64,000 nt of DNA from Acrocarpospora macrocephala (GCF_009687865.1 NZ_BLAE01000004.1:234863-298862), one strand, 5' to 3'; counted from the stretch's first letter, positions 46,601 through 55,404 are shown. Notes: generated from the letters alone by a model not told the origin. Made by a program: numbers and translations.

Positions 46601-46871
46601 GCTCGCGGTGGAGCAGGCGTTCATCATCGGCCTGTCGCTGCTCGGCGGCACCGTGCTCGCCGCCGTCGTGGCCACCCTGGTCGTGCCGCACATCGTGCTG
46701 ACCGGGCAGGCCACCTCGGTCACCCCCGGCGTGCTGCTGGACATTCCATGGGGCGCGACGATCGCCCTGCTCGCGGCCGTGACCGTGGTGCTGTTCGCGG
46801 TGGTGGGCGGGCTCGCCCGCACGCTGCGCCGCCAGGGGCTCGGCCGCGCGCTGCGCATCGGGGAGGACTGA
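43650..46871 (+). CDS. FtsX-like ABC transporter permease (large, MacB superfamily)
   Basis: 1073 residues. Two FtsX domains: membrane helices near 15-40 and 295-420, and 500-540 plus the C-terminal set ('LVFAVLGFMVNAAVAARERMTEFVLLRALGVSFRQVFGLLAVEQAF'). Between lie two large extracytoplasmic domains. Type VII (MacB/LolC-like) ABC proteins use mechanical motion to move lipoproteins, peptides or antibiotics across the envelope. Co-transcribed with a second permease and two ATPases; the partner stoichiometry is unknown. Confidence 0.92.
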   Translation: MRGRTPLVLRRAVSEPLLLVAAFGSILLATTVLVALTMYAVSVTEVGVRRATETASLETVSARVSAPVDANTFQAFDRNVRLEFTETYGDIPAEVSVSIRSDSFALPGQEKRELPELTRFAAYEGLEQHARVISGAWPKDQPSGPVEAVLSQPAAQAMNVSVGSEFRIVGRLDDKPVDVRLAGIFQLTDPYSERWTGDDMLRRGSSIGNYTTYGPLVVPRETFVARFATNVTATWLAVPDLRDLPQDELRPFADRVAGLSDRLKADCSACTASSRLPEMLAQLAQAALVARSTMLVPVLQLLLLAAYALMLTARLLADHRRMEVALLRSRGAGSVRLGLLAGAESLLVAVPCAIVAPFLAPPLLQLVSSIPWFKASGVRLTPTPDTMTFVVSAGVAVACAILLALPAVRGARRTYVEEQSARGRGEKQGLIQRAGGDLVLLAVAALAVWQLRRYGAPVTSTAGGGLGIDPLIVMGPALALLCGGMLGLRLVPIVAKLAERLTSRRRSLAPALGAWQVSRRPLRYSGPVLLLTMAIAIGVVSIATAATWRNSQRDQANHVASADLRVAGPVAGAELGPLGRGPTFAKLPGVTTAGPVYRGSVEVGAVDATFLAVDATKLDRLMTLRGDLAEDPVATLGRDLAGERPEFPAVQIPGTPKTLAMTVRLELDKPEVAASYRSLVPRLVLRDALGARHEAKAGLLVPDGADHVLTVDLTAFAGRSGSIAYPLSLTGLLLDVPVPPVGSPFTMSVAGIAADGRPLAAPDWTAIVRGTGQLPPPEAVSGGLLTLQVPRANAEEFPEAQSPGFVAVIPGTPETPLLPVVVTADVAVSAKLAVGRASQLSIDGQDIPVMPVGIVAAMPGTSGDAPAVLADLETLQARDLTTARPPHLAGEWWLATPDERAAAELAAHPEWDHTVVDRAALTRQLRDDPLASGLQGALILGFAAALVFAVLGFMVNAAVAARERMTEFVLLRALGVSFRQVFGLLAVEQAFIIGLSLLGGTVLAAVVATLVVPHIVLTGQATSVTPGVLLDIPWGATIALLAAVTVVLFAVVGGLARTLRRQGLGRALRIGED

Positions 46872-46872
46872 C

Positions 46873-49545
46873 ATGAACGCCTGGCAGCTGGTCCGGGTGC
46901 ATCGGGGCGCGGCGGCCGTGCTCGCCCTGCTCGCCCTCACCGCGTCGCTGCTGGTGGCGGGGCTCCCCCGGGGTTTCGAAGCCGCGTACGACGATGCGCT
47001 GGCCGCCATGGTCGACGAGGTGGTGGCCCCGCAGACCGACCTGGCGGTGCGGTTGCGCCCCAACTCCCCCGAGGACGAACTACACGACCGCAGCGAGTTC
47101 GCCGCGCTGGACCGGCTGTGGCGGGACGCGCTGCCGCCCCTGCTGTCGTCCGCCGTCGTTCCCGGAGGGACCGGCCACCAGTCCGCCAAGACCCACGGAA
47201 CGCCGGTTTCCGGAGTGCTCGGCAGGCCGACGCCGTTGCAGCGGTATGTGGATCTGGCCTGGGCGTCCAACGTCGGGGAAAAGGTCCGCTACGTGGAGGG
47301 ACGGGAGCCTGGCGCCCCCAGAACACTCGCCACCGTGCCCGGCAACCCGGACCTGAAGAACGTCCCGCTCTTCGAGATCGGCCTGGTACGGGAAGCCGCG
47401 GACGCCATGCGGCTCCCGGTCGGCACCACCGTGCTGCTCGGCAACAGCTACACGATCGCGGCCGAAGTCGTCGGCCTGTTCGAGGCGATCGACCCGTCCG
47501 ACCGCTTCTGGGAGCACAACCCTGAGGTCAAACGGGTCACCGTACGATGGCTCCCGGAGGCCGACGAACCCGACCTGATGGCCGTCGGGCTCATTCCTGA
47601 CGCGGGCCTGCGGGAGCTGAACTCGCGGCGCGAGCTGTACTACTCGTGGGTGCTCGGCATCGACGGATCCCCGATCAACGCCAGGAACGCGACCCCGATG
47701 ATCCAGGACATCGTCGACTTCCGGCAGGTGGTGGAGCAGCAGGGTGAGCGCAATGACAGCGGGATCGCGCAGATCCCCGCGGCCAGCTTCGAGCTGACCA
47801 CCGGCCTGGATCCGCTGCTCGAAGGGTTCCTGACCCAGCTGCGGACCGCGCAGACGCTGATGTTCCTCATGCTGGGCGGGCTGGCGGTGGTCGCGCTCGG
47901 CGTGATCGCGCTCGCCGTCCAGCTGCTCGCCGAGCGGATGCGCGCCGGGCTCGGGCTGGCGCGGGCGCGCGGCGGCTCGCTGGGCCAGATCACCCGGGCG
48001 GGCACGGGGGCCACCGCGCTGATCGTCGTGCCCGCCGCCCTGGCCGGATACGCGGCGTCCTACCTGGTCCCCGGGCCGATCACGCCGATCGTGCACCTCA
48101 GCCCCGCGATCCTGGCGGTGACGACCGTCGCCTTCGCCGCGGTGCGGCTCGCGTTCGCGCACCGCAAGCCCCTGCACGACAGCCGTAACGACGTCGTCGC
48201 GCCGAAGCCGTCGCCGCGCCGGATCGCGTTCGAACTGCTGGTGATCGTGCTCGCCCTGGGCGGGGCATACCTGCTGCGCACCCGCGGCCTCGCCACCGAC
48301 GTGGCCGAGCTCGGCGCCGACCCGTTCCTGCTGCTCGTCCCCGCCGCGCTCACCCTGGCCGCCGCGCTGATCACGCTGCGCTGCTACCCGCTGCCGCTCC
48401 GCCTGATCGTACGGCTGGCCAACCGGCGCCGTGGGGCCGTGCCCTTCCTCGGCCTGACCCTGGCCGCCCGGTCCCGGGGCGTCACCTCGCTGCCGGTGCT
48501 GATCCTGCTGCCCGCGCTGGCCGTGTCCGTGTTCGGCGCCCTGGTCTCGGGGGCGATCTTCGAAACCCAGCGGACCGCCACCTGGCAGACCGTCGGCGCG
48601 CCCGCGCGGGTCGAACGGGCCGCCGAGATCCCCGCGGACGTGATCGCGAAGGTGCGGGCGCTGCCCGGGGTGACGTCGGTGCTGCCGGTCGCCAAGGGGA
48701 CCGTGCAGGTGGCGACCGGCGCGCAGATGGCCACCGTGCTCGCCATGGATCTGGCCGCCTATCGGGACCTGGTCGCGGGAAGCCCGCTGGTGGTGCCGGA
48801 TCCGCCGGTCGGGGACGGTATTCCGGTGCTGGTGTCGGCGAATTTCGCGCCGTACGCGTCGTTCGAGATCGGGTGGCATACCCGGATGAAGCTCACCAAC
48901 GTGGGGTCGATCGAGAAGTTGCCGGGGCTGGCGTTCGAGAGCAGCAACCTGATCGTCATGCCGTACGAAGGGCCCAAGATCGCCGGGTTGCGGACCTACA
49001 CCAACATCCTGCTGATCGGCGGGGATGTCGACCAGGCCCTGCTGGAGCGGACGGTCGGCCTCTCCGACGCGGTCGTGGAGACCTTCGACTCCGCCCACGC
49101 GCGCATCGCCGAGGCACCGCTGGCCGGGACGATCATCGCCAGCTTCACCATCGCCACCGTGGCGCTCGCCGGGTACGCGCTGATCGCCGTCGTCATCGCC
49201 CTCGTCATCGGGGCGGCCGACCGGGCCCGGGCGCTGTCCTTCCTGCGTACGCTGGGGTTGTCGCAGCGGCAGGCCAGGCTGCTGACCGTGCTGGAGGTGG
49301 CGCCGTTGATCGTGCTCACCTCGCTGGCCGGGCTCGCGCTCGGCATGCTGCTGCCCGCCGCCCTCGGCCCCAGCCTGGATTTGTCGGCCTATGCCGGGAT
49401 AGCCGTGACCGAGTTCCCGCTGACCTTCACCACGCCCATCCTGCTGGCGGCCGGACTCGCCGCCGTCTCCATCCTCGGCGCGTTCGGGCACGCCAGCACC
49501 GGCCGCCGCGTCACCACCGCACTTCGAGTGGGGGAATCCACATGA
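46873..49545 (+). CDS. FtsX-like ABC transporter permease, second subunit
   Basis: 890 residues, ATG one base after the stop of the first permease. Same layout: N-terminal helix, extracytoplasmic domain, FtsX helices ('MLGGLAVVALGVIALAVQLLAERMRAGLGLARARGG'), a second extracytoplasmic domain, and a final FtsX set ('ADRARALSFLRTLGLSQRQARLLTVLEVAPLIV'). Probably forms a heterodimer with the 1073-residue protein. Stop overlaps the ATPase start. Confidence 0.92.
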   Translation: MNAWQLVRVHRGAAAVLALLALTASLLVAGLPRGFEAAYDDALAAMVDEVVAPQTDLAVRLRPNSPEDELHDRSEFAALDRLWRDALPPLLSSAVVPGGTGHQSAKTHGTPVSGVLGRPTPLQRYVDLAWASNVGEKVRYVEGREPGAPRTLATVPGNPDLKNVPLFEIGLVREAADAMRLPVGTTVLLGNSYTIAAEVVGLFEAIDPSDRFWEHNPEVKRVTVRWLPEADEPDLMAVGLIPDAGLRELNSRRELYYSWVLGIDGSPINARNATPMIQDIVDFRQVVEQQGERNDSGIAQIPAASFELTTGLDPLLEGFLTQLRTAQTLMFLMLGGLAVVALGVIALAVQLLAERMRAGLGLARARGGSLGQITRAGTGATALIVVPAALAGYAASYLVPGPITPIVHLSPAILAVTTVAFAAVRLAFAHRKPLHDSRNDVVAPKPSPRRIAFELLVIVLALGGAYLLRTRGLATDVAELGADPFLLLVPAALTLAAALITLRCYPLPLRLIVRLANRRRGAVPFLGLTLAARSRGVTSLPVLILLPALAVSVFGALVSGAIFETQRTATWQTVGAPARVERAAEIPADVIAKVRALPGVTSVLPVAKGTVQVATGAQMATVLAMDLAAYRDLVAGSPLVVPDPPVGDGIPVLVSANFAPYASFEIGWHTRMKLTNVGSIEKLPGLAFESSNLIVMPYEGPKIAGLRTYTNILLIGGDVDQALLERTVGLSDAVVETFDSAHARIAEAPLAGTIIASFTIATVALAGYALIAVVIALVIGAADRARALSFLRTLGLSQRQARLLTVLEVAPLIVLTSLAGLALGMLLPAALGPSLDLSAYAGIAVTEFPLTFTTPILLAAGLAAVSILGAFGHASTGRRVTTALRVGEST

Positions 49546-50468
49546 CCACGCTGTCGGATCTGGAGGCGCAGGCCGTACGGAATCGGCCGGCTTTCGGGGA
49601 GCACGCCCATATTCTCTGCGACAACCTCGTCCGCATCTTCAAGACCGAAGGCGTCGAGGTCGTCGCGTTGCAGGGGCTCGACCTGCTCATCGAGAAGGGC
49701 GAGCTGATCGCGATCGTCGGGGCGTCAGGGTCGGGGAAGTCGACGCTGCTCAACGTGCTGTCGGGGCTCGACGTGCCGACGGCCGGGCTGGCCCGGGTGG
49801 CCGGGATGGACCTGCTGTCCATGACCTCGCGGGATCGGCTGCGCTACCGGCGCTCGGTGGTCGGGTTCATCTGGCAGCAGACGGGTCGCAACCTGTTGCC
49901 GTACCTGACCGGGCAGGAGAACGTGCTGCTGCCGATGCGGCTGGCCGGGAACAAGCGCGACGCCCGCCGCCGCGCCGACGAACTCCTCGAACTGCTCGGC
50001 GTCGCCGACTGCGCCACCCGGCGGCCCGGCGAGCTCTCCGGCGGCCAGCAGCAGCGCATCGCCATCGCCGTCGCGCTCGCCAACGAGCCCGAGGTCATCC
50101 TGGCCGACGAACCGACCGGCGAGCTCGACAGCGACACCTCGGAAGAGGTCTTCGGCGCCCTCCGCCGCGCCAACCGCGAGCTCGGCGTCACCGCGGTCAT
50201 CGTGACCCACGACCCGCTCGTGTCCGAGCAGGTCGACCGGACGGTCGGCATCCGGGACGGGCGCACCTCCTCGGAGACCCTGCGCCGCACCTCCGAAGAC
50301 GGCGACGTGATCGCCGAGGAGTACGCGGTTCTGGACCGGGTCGGGCGGCTCCAGCTGCCCCGCGACTTCATGAACGCGCTCGAGATGGAACGGCGGGTGC
50401 GGCTGGAGCTCGAACGCGACCACATCGGCGTCTGGCCGTCGGCGCCCGGGGAGGAGAACAATGAGTGA
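49542..50468 (+). CDS. ABC transporter ATP-binding protein (MacB type) with C-terminal extension
   Basis: 308 residues. Walker A G-A-S-G-S-G-K-S-T (60-68), signature 'LSGGQQQRIAIAVALANEPEVILADEPTGELD', switch 'VTHDPL'. About 70 residues follow the ATPase core ('EEYAVLDRVGRLQLPRDFMNALEMERRVRLELE'), longer than usual for MacB ATPases. ATGA overlap at the start, 8-bp overlap at the end. Confidence 0.93.
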   Translation: MTTLSDLEAQAVRNRPAFGEHAHILCDNLVRIFKTEGVEVVALQGLDLLIEKGELIAIVGASGSGKSTLLNVLSGLDVPTAGLARVAGMDLLSMTSRDRLRYRRSVVGFIWQQTGRNLLPYLTGQENVLLPMRLAGNKRDARRRADELLELLGVADCATRRPGELSGGQQQRIAIAVALANEPEVILADEPTGELDSDTSEEVFGALRRANRELGVTAVIVTHDPLVSEQVDRTVGIRDGRTSSETLRRTSEDGDVIAEEYAVLDRVGRLQLPRDFMNALEMERRVRLELERDHIGVWPSAPGEENNE

Positions 50469-51147
50469 GCCTCTGGTTTCCGTACGGGACCTGCGGAAGG
50501 TTTTCCCGCGCGACGTGGTCGCCCTGCGCGGTGTCAGCTTCGACGCGAACCCTGGCGAGTTGATCGCCATCCGGGGACGGTCCGGTTCCGGCAAGACCAC
50601 CCTGCTCAACCTGGTCGGCGGCCTCGACCGGCCCGCGGCGGGTTCGGTGACGGTCGACGGCAAAGCAGTCACCGAGCTTCCCGAACAGGCTCTGCTCGAG
50701 CTGCGGCGGGATGTCGTCGGGTTCGTCTTCCAGTCGTTCGGGCTGATTCCCGTGCTCACCGCCGCCGAGAACGTGGGGGTGCCGATGCGGCTGGCCCGGA
50801 TGGCGCCGGACGAGCGGGAGAAACGGGTGGCGTTGCTGCTCGCGCTGGTGGGGTTGGAGCAGCACGCCAACCAGCGGCCGTACGAGCTGTCCGGCGGCCA
50901 GCAGCAGCGCGTCGCCATCGCCCGCGCCCTCGCCAACCGCCCCAAACTCCTCATCGCCGACGAACCGACCGGCCAGCTCGACTCCCAGACCGCCCGCCAG
51001 ATCATGCAACTCATCCGCGCGGTCGTCCGCAGCGAAAACGTCACCGCCCTGGTCGCCACCCACGACCCCAGCCTCATCTCCCTCGCCGACCGAGTCCTCG
51101 AACTCAAAGACGGCGCCTTCCTCACCCCAGAACCCACCCCCGCCTAG
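50461..51147 (+). CDS. ABC transporter ATP-binding protein (MacB type)
   Basis: 228 residues. Walker A G-R-S-G-S-G-K-T-T (39-47), signature 'LSGGQQQRVAIARALANRPKLLIADEPTGQLD', 'ATHDPSLISLADRVLEL'. Standard length. Second ATPase of the four-gene operon; two different ATPases with two different permeases suggest a heterodimeric exporter. Confidence 0.93.
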   Translation: MSEPLVSVRDLRKVFPRDVVALRGVSFDANPGELIAIRGRSGSGKTTLLNLVGGLDRPAAGSVTVDGKAVTELPEQALLELRRDVVGFVFQSFGLIPVLTAAENVGVPMRLARMAPDEREKRVALLLALVGLEQHANQRPYELSGGQQQRVAIARALANRPKLLIADEPTGQLDSQTARQIMQLIRAVVRSENVTALVATHDPSLISLADRVLELKDGAFLTPEPTPA

Positions 51148-51169
51148 TCCTCGCGATCGCCCGGGGGAG

Positions 51170-52147
51170 TTAACGGCCGGTGCGGTTGGCGATGATGGTT
51201 TGCACGGTGTTTTCGAGGGCGTAGGCCGGGTCGGTGCCGCCTCCCTTGACCTGTTCGTCGGCGAGGGCGACGGCCTGGATGGCGCGGGAGAGGCCTTCCG
51301 GGCCCCAGCCGTTGAGCTGGCGGCGGGCGTTCCTGATTTTCCAGGGGGGCATGCCGAGTTGGGATGCGAGCTGGTTCTCGTTGGCGTTCCTGGGGGCGCT
51401 GCCCACTTTGGCGAGGGAGCGGAGGCCGCCGGCCAGGGCGCTGACGATCAGGACGGGGGCGACGCCGGTGGCCAGAGCCCAGCGCAGCTGTTCCAGAGCT
51501 TCGCCCGCTTTGCCCTCGACGGCGAGATCGGCGACGGTGAAACCGCTGACCTCAGCGCGGCCCCGGTGGTAGCGGGCCACCGCGGCCTCGCCGATGCTCT
51601 TGTCCCCCGTGTCGAAGATGAGCTGGCTGCACGCGGCCGCCAGCTCCCGGAGATCACTGCCGACCGCGTCGAGAAGCGCCTGCGCCGCGGCCGGAGTGAT
51701 CGAATGCCCGGTCCGGCGGACTTCGCTACGGATGAAGTCGATCCGCTCCCCCGCCTTGGTCAGCTTGGTGACGGTGACAACACGCGCACCGGCCTTCTTC
51801 ACGCCATCAACTAGCGCCTTACCCTTGACCCCACCCGGGTGCGCCAGCACGAGCACAGCATCGTCCCCCGGATTCGCCGCATATTTCACGACTTCGGCGA
51901 TCACATCCTTGGACAGATCCTGCGCCGCCCGAATCACGATGATCGCCTGATCCCCGAACAACGACGGCGAGGTCAGCCTGGTCAACTCCCCCGGCTCGAC
52001 CTTCCCCCCCAGCAGATCATGCACATCGGCATCCGCACCCCCCGACCGCACCTCGGCCACCACATCCCCGACAGCCCGATCCGCAAGCAGCTCCTCATCC
52101 CCGAGCACCAACGTGACCGCCGCAACATTCCCCATGCCACGCAGCAT
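51170..52147 (-). CDS. holA: DNA polymerase III subunit delta
   Basis: 325 residues. 'LVLGDEELLADRAVGDVV' and the clamp-loader fold with 'SLFGDQAIIVIRAAQDLSKDVIAEVVKYAANPGDDAVLVLAHPGGVKGKALVDGVKKAG' are HolA. It opens the beta clamp in the tau complex. The start at 52145-52147 could be ATG 52133-52135 (residue 5). In actinobacteria holA follows comEC and faces rpsT and lepA; here comEC is destroyed and 17 kb separate rpsT from holA. Confidence 0.95.
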   Translation of the reverse strand: MLRGMGNVAAVTLVLGDEELLADRAVGDVVAEVRSGGADADVHDLLGGKVEPGELTRLTSPSLFGDQAIIVIRAAQDLSKDVIAEVVKYAANPGDDAVLVLAHPGGVKGKALVDGVKKAGARVVTVTKLTKAGERIDFIRSEVRRTGHSITPAAAQALLDAVGSDLRELAAACSQLIFDTGDKSIGEAAVARYHRGRAEVSGFTVADLAVEGKAGEALEQLRWALATGVAPVLIVSALAGGLRSLAKVGSAPRNANENQLASQLGMPPWKIRNARRQLNGWGPEGLSRAIQAVALADEQVKGGGTDPAYALENTVQTIIANRTGR

Positions 52148-52246
52148 GCCACGCCCCCGAACCCCCCGACACGAACACCCGGAAGATCACCATGCCCCCA
52201 CGCGCAGCCCCGGCGAGTGGCGTGGCGGCGGTTCGACGCGCTGGAC

Positions 52247-53596
52247 CTAGACCTTTGATGACTTCAGCTTGTACCAGGCGCGCATGACTTTCACCACGTC
52301 GACAATGTGGAGCGGGGGCACCTGGACTCCCACCAGATGCTGGACGTCTTCGACGATCTCCTGCCTGTCCTCGGCGTCCATGCCGTCCGACTCATCGTCC
52401 GACTCGTTGTCCGGGCCCTCGCCCTCATCCGAACTATCCGGAGGTGGGTCGATGACATTGAGAAGGTCCTGCCAGTCCTCGGGGTTCTTCCCCTTGAAGA
52501 TCGCCCCGAAGTTCCCGAACCACATTTCCACATAGTCGGCGACGTGCCCTCCCATGAGCTGCGCCCGCCATCTGAGCTGCGCGGCGACTTCGGCACTCAG
52601 ACCGGTCACGTTGATGAGACGCAGGTCCGGGACGTCGCTCGTGACGGTCCGGCCGCCCTTCCTGACCTGGTGCGGGCCGGCGGCCATTATCGAGCCCCAG
52701 AGCCGGTCGAACTCGACGTTCGTGCGGTCCTCGTTCAACTCCATCGACAGGACGAAGGAGACGCAGCCCAGGTCGCCCTCGCGTGCCTCCCGCATGAGGT
52801 TACGGTTGATGTCGGCGCGGGCGGCGTTGCAGAGTTCGAACAGCACCCGGACCAGGCAAGGCCAATAGTCCGCGGTGTCCTGGTGCCAGCCGGGCTCGGT
52901 GTTCTGAATCTCGCCGATCCTGATCATGTTCTCGTACGGATCGTGGTCCGCCCGCAGGCTGTCATCGTCCCTGCTGTCGATCACCACGACATGCGCCCCG
53001 GCGCCCAGGCCCTGGGTGATCGCCATGAGCTCGTTGAGACGTTTCATCGAGGGTTCGAGCTCCCCCTGCGCCTCGACAAGCGCCTGAACGTCCTCCGCCT
53101 TAGCGGCCTTGGCGGCGACGCCATCGAGCAGCCCGGCGAACATCGGGTTCGTCAGGAGGTACCGGAGCACCTGCACCACCGAGTCCTCGCTGTCCGCCTG
53201 GTCCAAAGCGACTAAGTCGCCGTCCTTGCACAGGACGGCCGTCTTCCGCAGGGCACGCGCTGGAGGGAGCGCCTGCGCCGGTTCACCACCGACATTCGTC
53301 TGAGTCCCCGTGAACTCACCGACGTTCCTGGCACGCTTCGGGGGATCTATACGCTCCTCGCCCACGCCTCTCTCCCGGACGGGAGATCTCGGGGCGACCC
53401 CCTTCGCCACCTTCTCAAGCGTGCGCTTGCCTTTCGTCTTGGTCAGAGGCGGCGTGGTGCGATCACCCTCCGACGACGACTCGTCCGAGGACCCGCCCTT
53501 TTCCCTGTCGTCTCTCTCATCTCTGTCGTCCCTGTTGTCTCTGTCGTCGTCGCTCTTACGCGTGGGGGACTTCTTCCGCGTTCCACGTTTGTACAT
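52247..53596 (-). CDS. unrecognised ~449-residue protein with charged N-terminus, intact copy
   Basis: 449 residues from ATG 53594-53596 (no clear ribosome site; a TTG at 53659 would add 21). The first ~80 residues are low-complexity Arg/Asp/Glu/Lys/Ser ('RKSDDDRDNRDDRDERDDRE'). The rest is mixed alpha/beta without a known motif, e.g. 'AVLCKDGDLVALDQADSEDSVVQVL' and 'GAGAHVVVIDSRDDDSLRADHDPYENMIRIGEI'; an acidic Asp/Glu/Ser stretch sits before the C-terminus. A second, deleted copy lies at 63499-64000 in the same direction. Cytoplasmic, function unknown. Confidence 0.75.
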   Translation of the reverse strand: MYKRGTRKKSPTRKSDDDRDNRDDRDERDDREKGGSSDESSSEGDRTTPPLTKTKGKRTLEKVAKGVAPRSPVRERGVGEERIDPPKRARNVGEFTGTQTNVGGEPAQALPPARALRKTAVLCKDGDLVALDQADSEDSVVQVLRYLLTNPMFAGLLDGVAAKAAKAEDVQALVEAQGELEPSMKRLNELMAITQGLGAGAHVVVIDSRDDDSLRADHDPYENMIRIGEIQNTEPGWHQDTADYWPCLVRVLFELCNAARADINRNLMREAREGDLGCVSFVLSMELNEDRTNVEFDRLWGSIMAAGPHQVRKGGRTVTSDVPDLRLINVTGLSAEVAAQLRWRAQLMGGHVADYVEMWFGNFGAIFKGKNPEDWQDLLNVIDPPPDSSDEGEGPDNESDDESDGMDAEDRQEIVEDVQHLVGVQVPPLHIVDVVKVMRAWYKLKSSKV

Positions 53597-53904
53597 CGGG
53601 TCGCCGCCGTCCTCTCGTGGCTCGCCCGCGACGCTATGTACGCATACGAAAGCCGTCAACCATCAATTGGACCGTTGTAATACTCCTTACACGAAGGACC
53701 TGGCCGGAAACCACCCCTTTCCTGCTCCGAAATGACGCCCTCAGGCAGGCACGCGACAGCAGCTCCAACATCGTTGGGCAACCCGCCCACCGATGCGGCG
53801 TCACCGGAATAGACAGGGGACGCTGTTCACCATCCCGCGCAGGGCGGTCCTCGAATCCGGTCGTTCCTCACACCAAGAGTCCGATCGGAGACGGGCTTTT
53901 TCTC
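53597..53904. other. no recognisable gene
   Basis: 308 bp between the intact unrecognised gene and the comEC remnant. I see no coding signature, tRNA or strong hairpin. Confidence 0.5.
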
Positions 53905-54141
53905 CTAGGAAGTGCCTCGCGAAACCACCGCGAGGCGGCCTTGATGTGGGATTACCGCGAGGTCGCCTGCGCGGTCGGTGCGGTAGACGCGGGCGCCGAG
54001 CCAGGTGAGGCGGCTTATGGTCGTCTGGGCTGGGTGGCCGTAGCTGTTGTCGGCGCCGACGCTGATGAGGGCGGCTCGGGATCTGGTCGCGGCGAGGAAG
54101 GCCGGGGACTGGCGGCTGGAACCGTGGTGTGGCAAGTACGC
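53905..54141 (-). pseudogene. comEC: C-terminal remnant of comEC
   Basis: Codons from about 54141 to the stop at 53905-53907 read 'LPHHGSSRQSPAFLAATRSR', then a 'VGADNSYGHPAQTT' region and 'GARVYRTDRAGDLAV', which is the end of the ComEC metallo-beta-lactamase domain. Sequence upstream of 'LPHHG' is unrelated. ComEC is the DNA-uptake channel protein normally transcribed just before holA, as the orientation here still shows. The other ~700 codons and comEA are absent. Confidence 0.85.
54067..54099. repeat. 33-bp direct repeat, copy A (inside the comEC remnant)
   Basis: Identical over 33 bp to 55019-55051. It encodes 'FLAATRSRAAL' on the minus strand. Confidence 0.9.
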
Positions 54142-54284
54142 TGAAAAGCGCTCCGCGCCGCCTCGCGACCCTACGCCCGCTCGGCGGCCGGGCATGCGGC
54201 CTGGGGGCCGGTCCCGGCCGCCAGCAGCTCGGGCCGCTTCCACGCCCTTGGCTCGAATCTGAATCACAGGACTAACATCCCCCT

Positions 54285-54575
54285 ATGTCACAGGGATCGT
54301 TCCGCCCCGAAGGCGGCCGTGGATCGTCCAACACCCTTCTGTTCATCGGGTGGGCCGTCCTGATCTGGGGAGCAGGAACCGCCTTCATCTCACCGCGCGG
54401 GCCTTATGGATTTCAGGGCGCTGCGATGGGCCTCGTCGGGTTGGGCCTCATGGTCTCAGGCGTCCTAGTTAGGCTTAACCAGCTCACGGATCGCCTATCC
54501 TCGCCTCTCCCGCCTCCGCCCCCGACCGTTCCACCAATCGGGCACCCGTTCCACACCCCTGACTCACCTCCGTGA
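54285..54575 (+). CDS. small membrane protein, unknown
   Basis: 96 residues. Two membrane helices ('TLLFIGWAVLIWGAGTAFI' and 'AAMGLVGLGLMVSGVLVRLN') and a Pro-rich C-terminal tail. No clear ribosome site upstream. Plausible from third-position GC and topology; no family recognised. Confidence 0.5.
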   Translation: MSQGSFRPEGGRGSSNTLLFIGWAVLIWGAGTAFISPRGPYGFQGAAMGLVGLGLMVSGVLVRLNQLTDRLSSPLPPPPPTVPPIGHPFHTPDSPP

Positions 54576-55404
54576 CCCTCAAAGCAGTACGCCTCCGGCG
54601 GGGGGCCTCGGCTCCAGGATGATCGCGACAAGCCCTTACAAAACGCGCACGCTGACTCGCCGCCTGCCGACTGAGAGTGACCTTTGTGCGCGGGAGATCT
54701 GCCGACGATGGGGAGGGGTCAGGTCTCGTTTCCGCAGGTGGCCGCTCTCGACCCTCCCCGGCCTCTGCGGCGCCCAGCATGGCCGAGTTGCACCGTCTCC
54801 TCAGGTGAGGAATCTGCATCCGAGGTCTACACGGTGCAGACCCGGATGCAGACCATCGAGCCGTCACGCTGCGTGCAGCTAGCCCGTGGCGGCCAGGTCC
54901 AGACCGGCAGCAACCAAGAGCGCCGGGCGCGGCCGAACCATGCCCGTCGACCGGCGGCGGGACGGGATGCCCGCAGCGTCGAGCAGCGCGGCCGTCCGCA
55001 TCTCGGCCGTCCGGCCCGGAGGGCGGCTCGGGATCTGGTCGCGGCGAGGAAAGCGGGTGACGTATTTTCGCCGGCTCAGGGTTGGAAAATCGGCAACGAC
55101 TAGGGTTGCATCTCCTCCAACCCCTTCCATCAGACCTAACCTCCAGCGACGCCTCCGGCTGCGCGCAGGCTGCTCCCAGCCATCGACCAAATAGGCTGGA
55201 TCGCCCGTCCCCCGTAATCAGGGGTTGTTCCAGACGAGTGCTCGTTGAACACGGCTCGGACTCGCTCGACGAAGCGGGTATCGGTCACCCAACTCTAAAT
55301 GCCGCTGGGAGTATGGCATGAGCGCGTGCTCGGGCCATAATCCCCAGGTGATCAGGGGTAGCCGTGTCTCAACGGCTTCGTCGGTTCATGTTCGTGGCGA
55401 GGGC
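54576..55404. other. no convincing gene; debris region
   Basis: 829 bp with short overlapping frames only. It holds copy B of the 33-bp repeat (55019-55051) from comEC, consistent with rearranged leftovers of the comEC locus. No tRNA, promoter or origin recognised. Confidence 0.6.
55019..55051. repeat. 33-bp direct repeat, copy B
   Basis: Exact copy of 54067-54099; the surrounding sequence does not continue as comEC. Confidence 0.9.

Noticed and set aside
47080..49491. 803-codon open frame antisense to the second FtsX permease
   Set aside because: Composition (Arg, Gln, Gly, His) is that of an antisense GC-rich shadow; the opposite strand encodes a clear FtsX protein.
53850..53905. Sequence resembling a tRNA T-loop (TCGAATCC) near 53859
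   Set aside because: No acceptor, D or anticodon stems can be formed around it.
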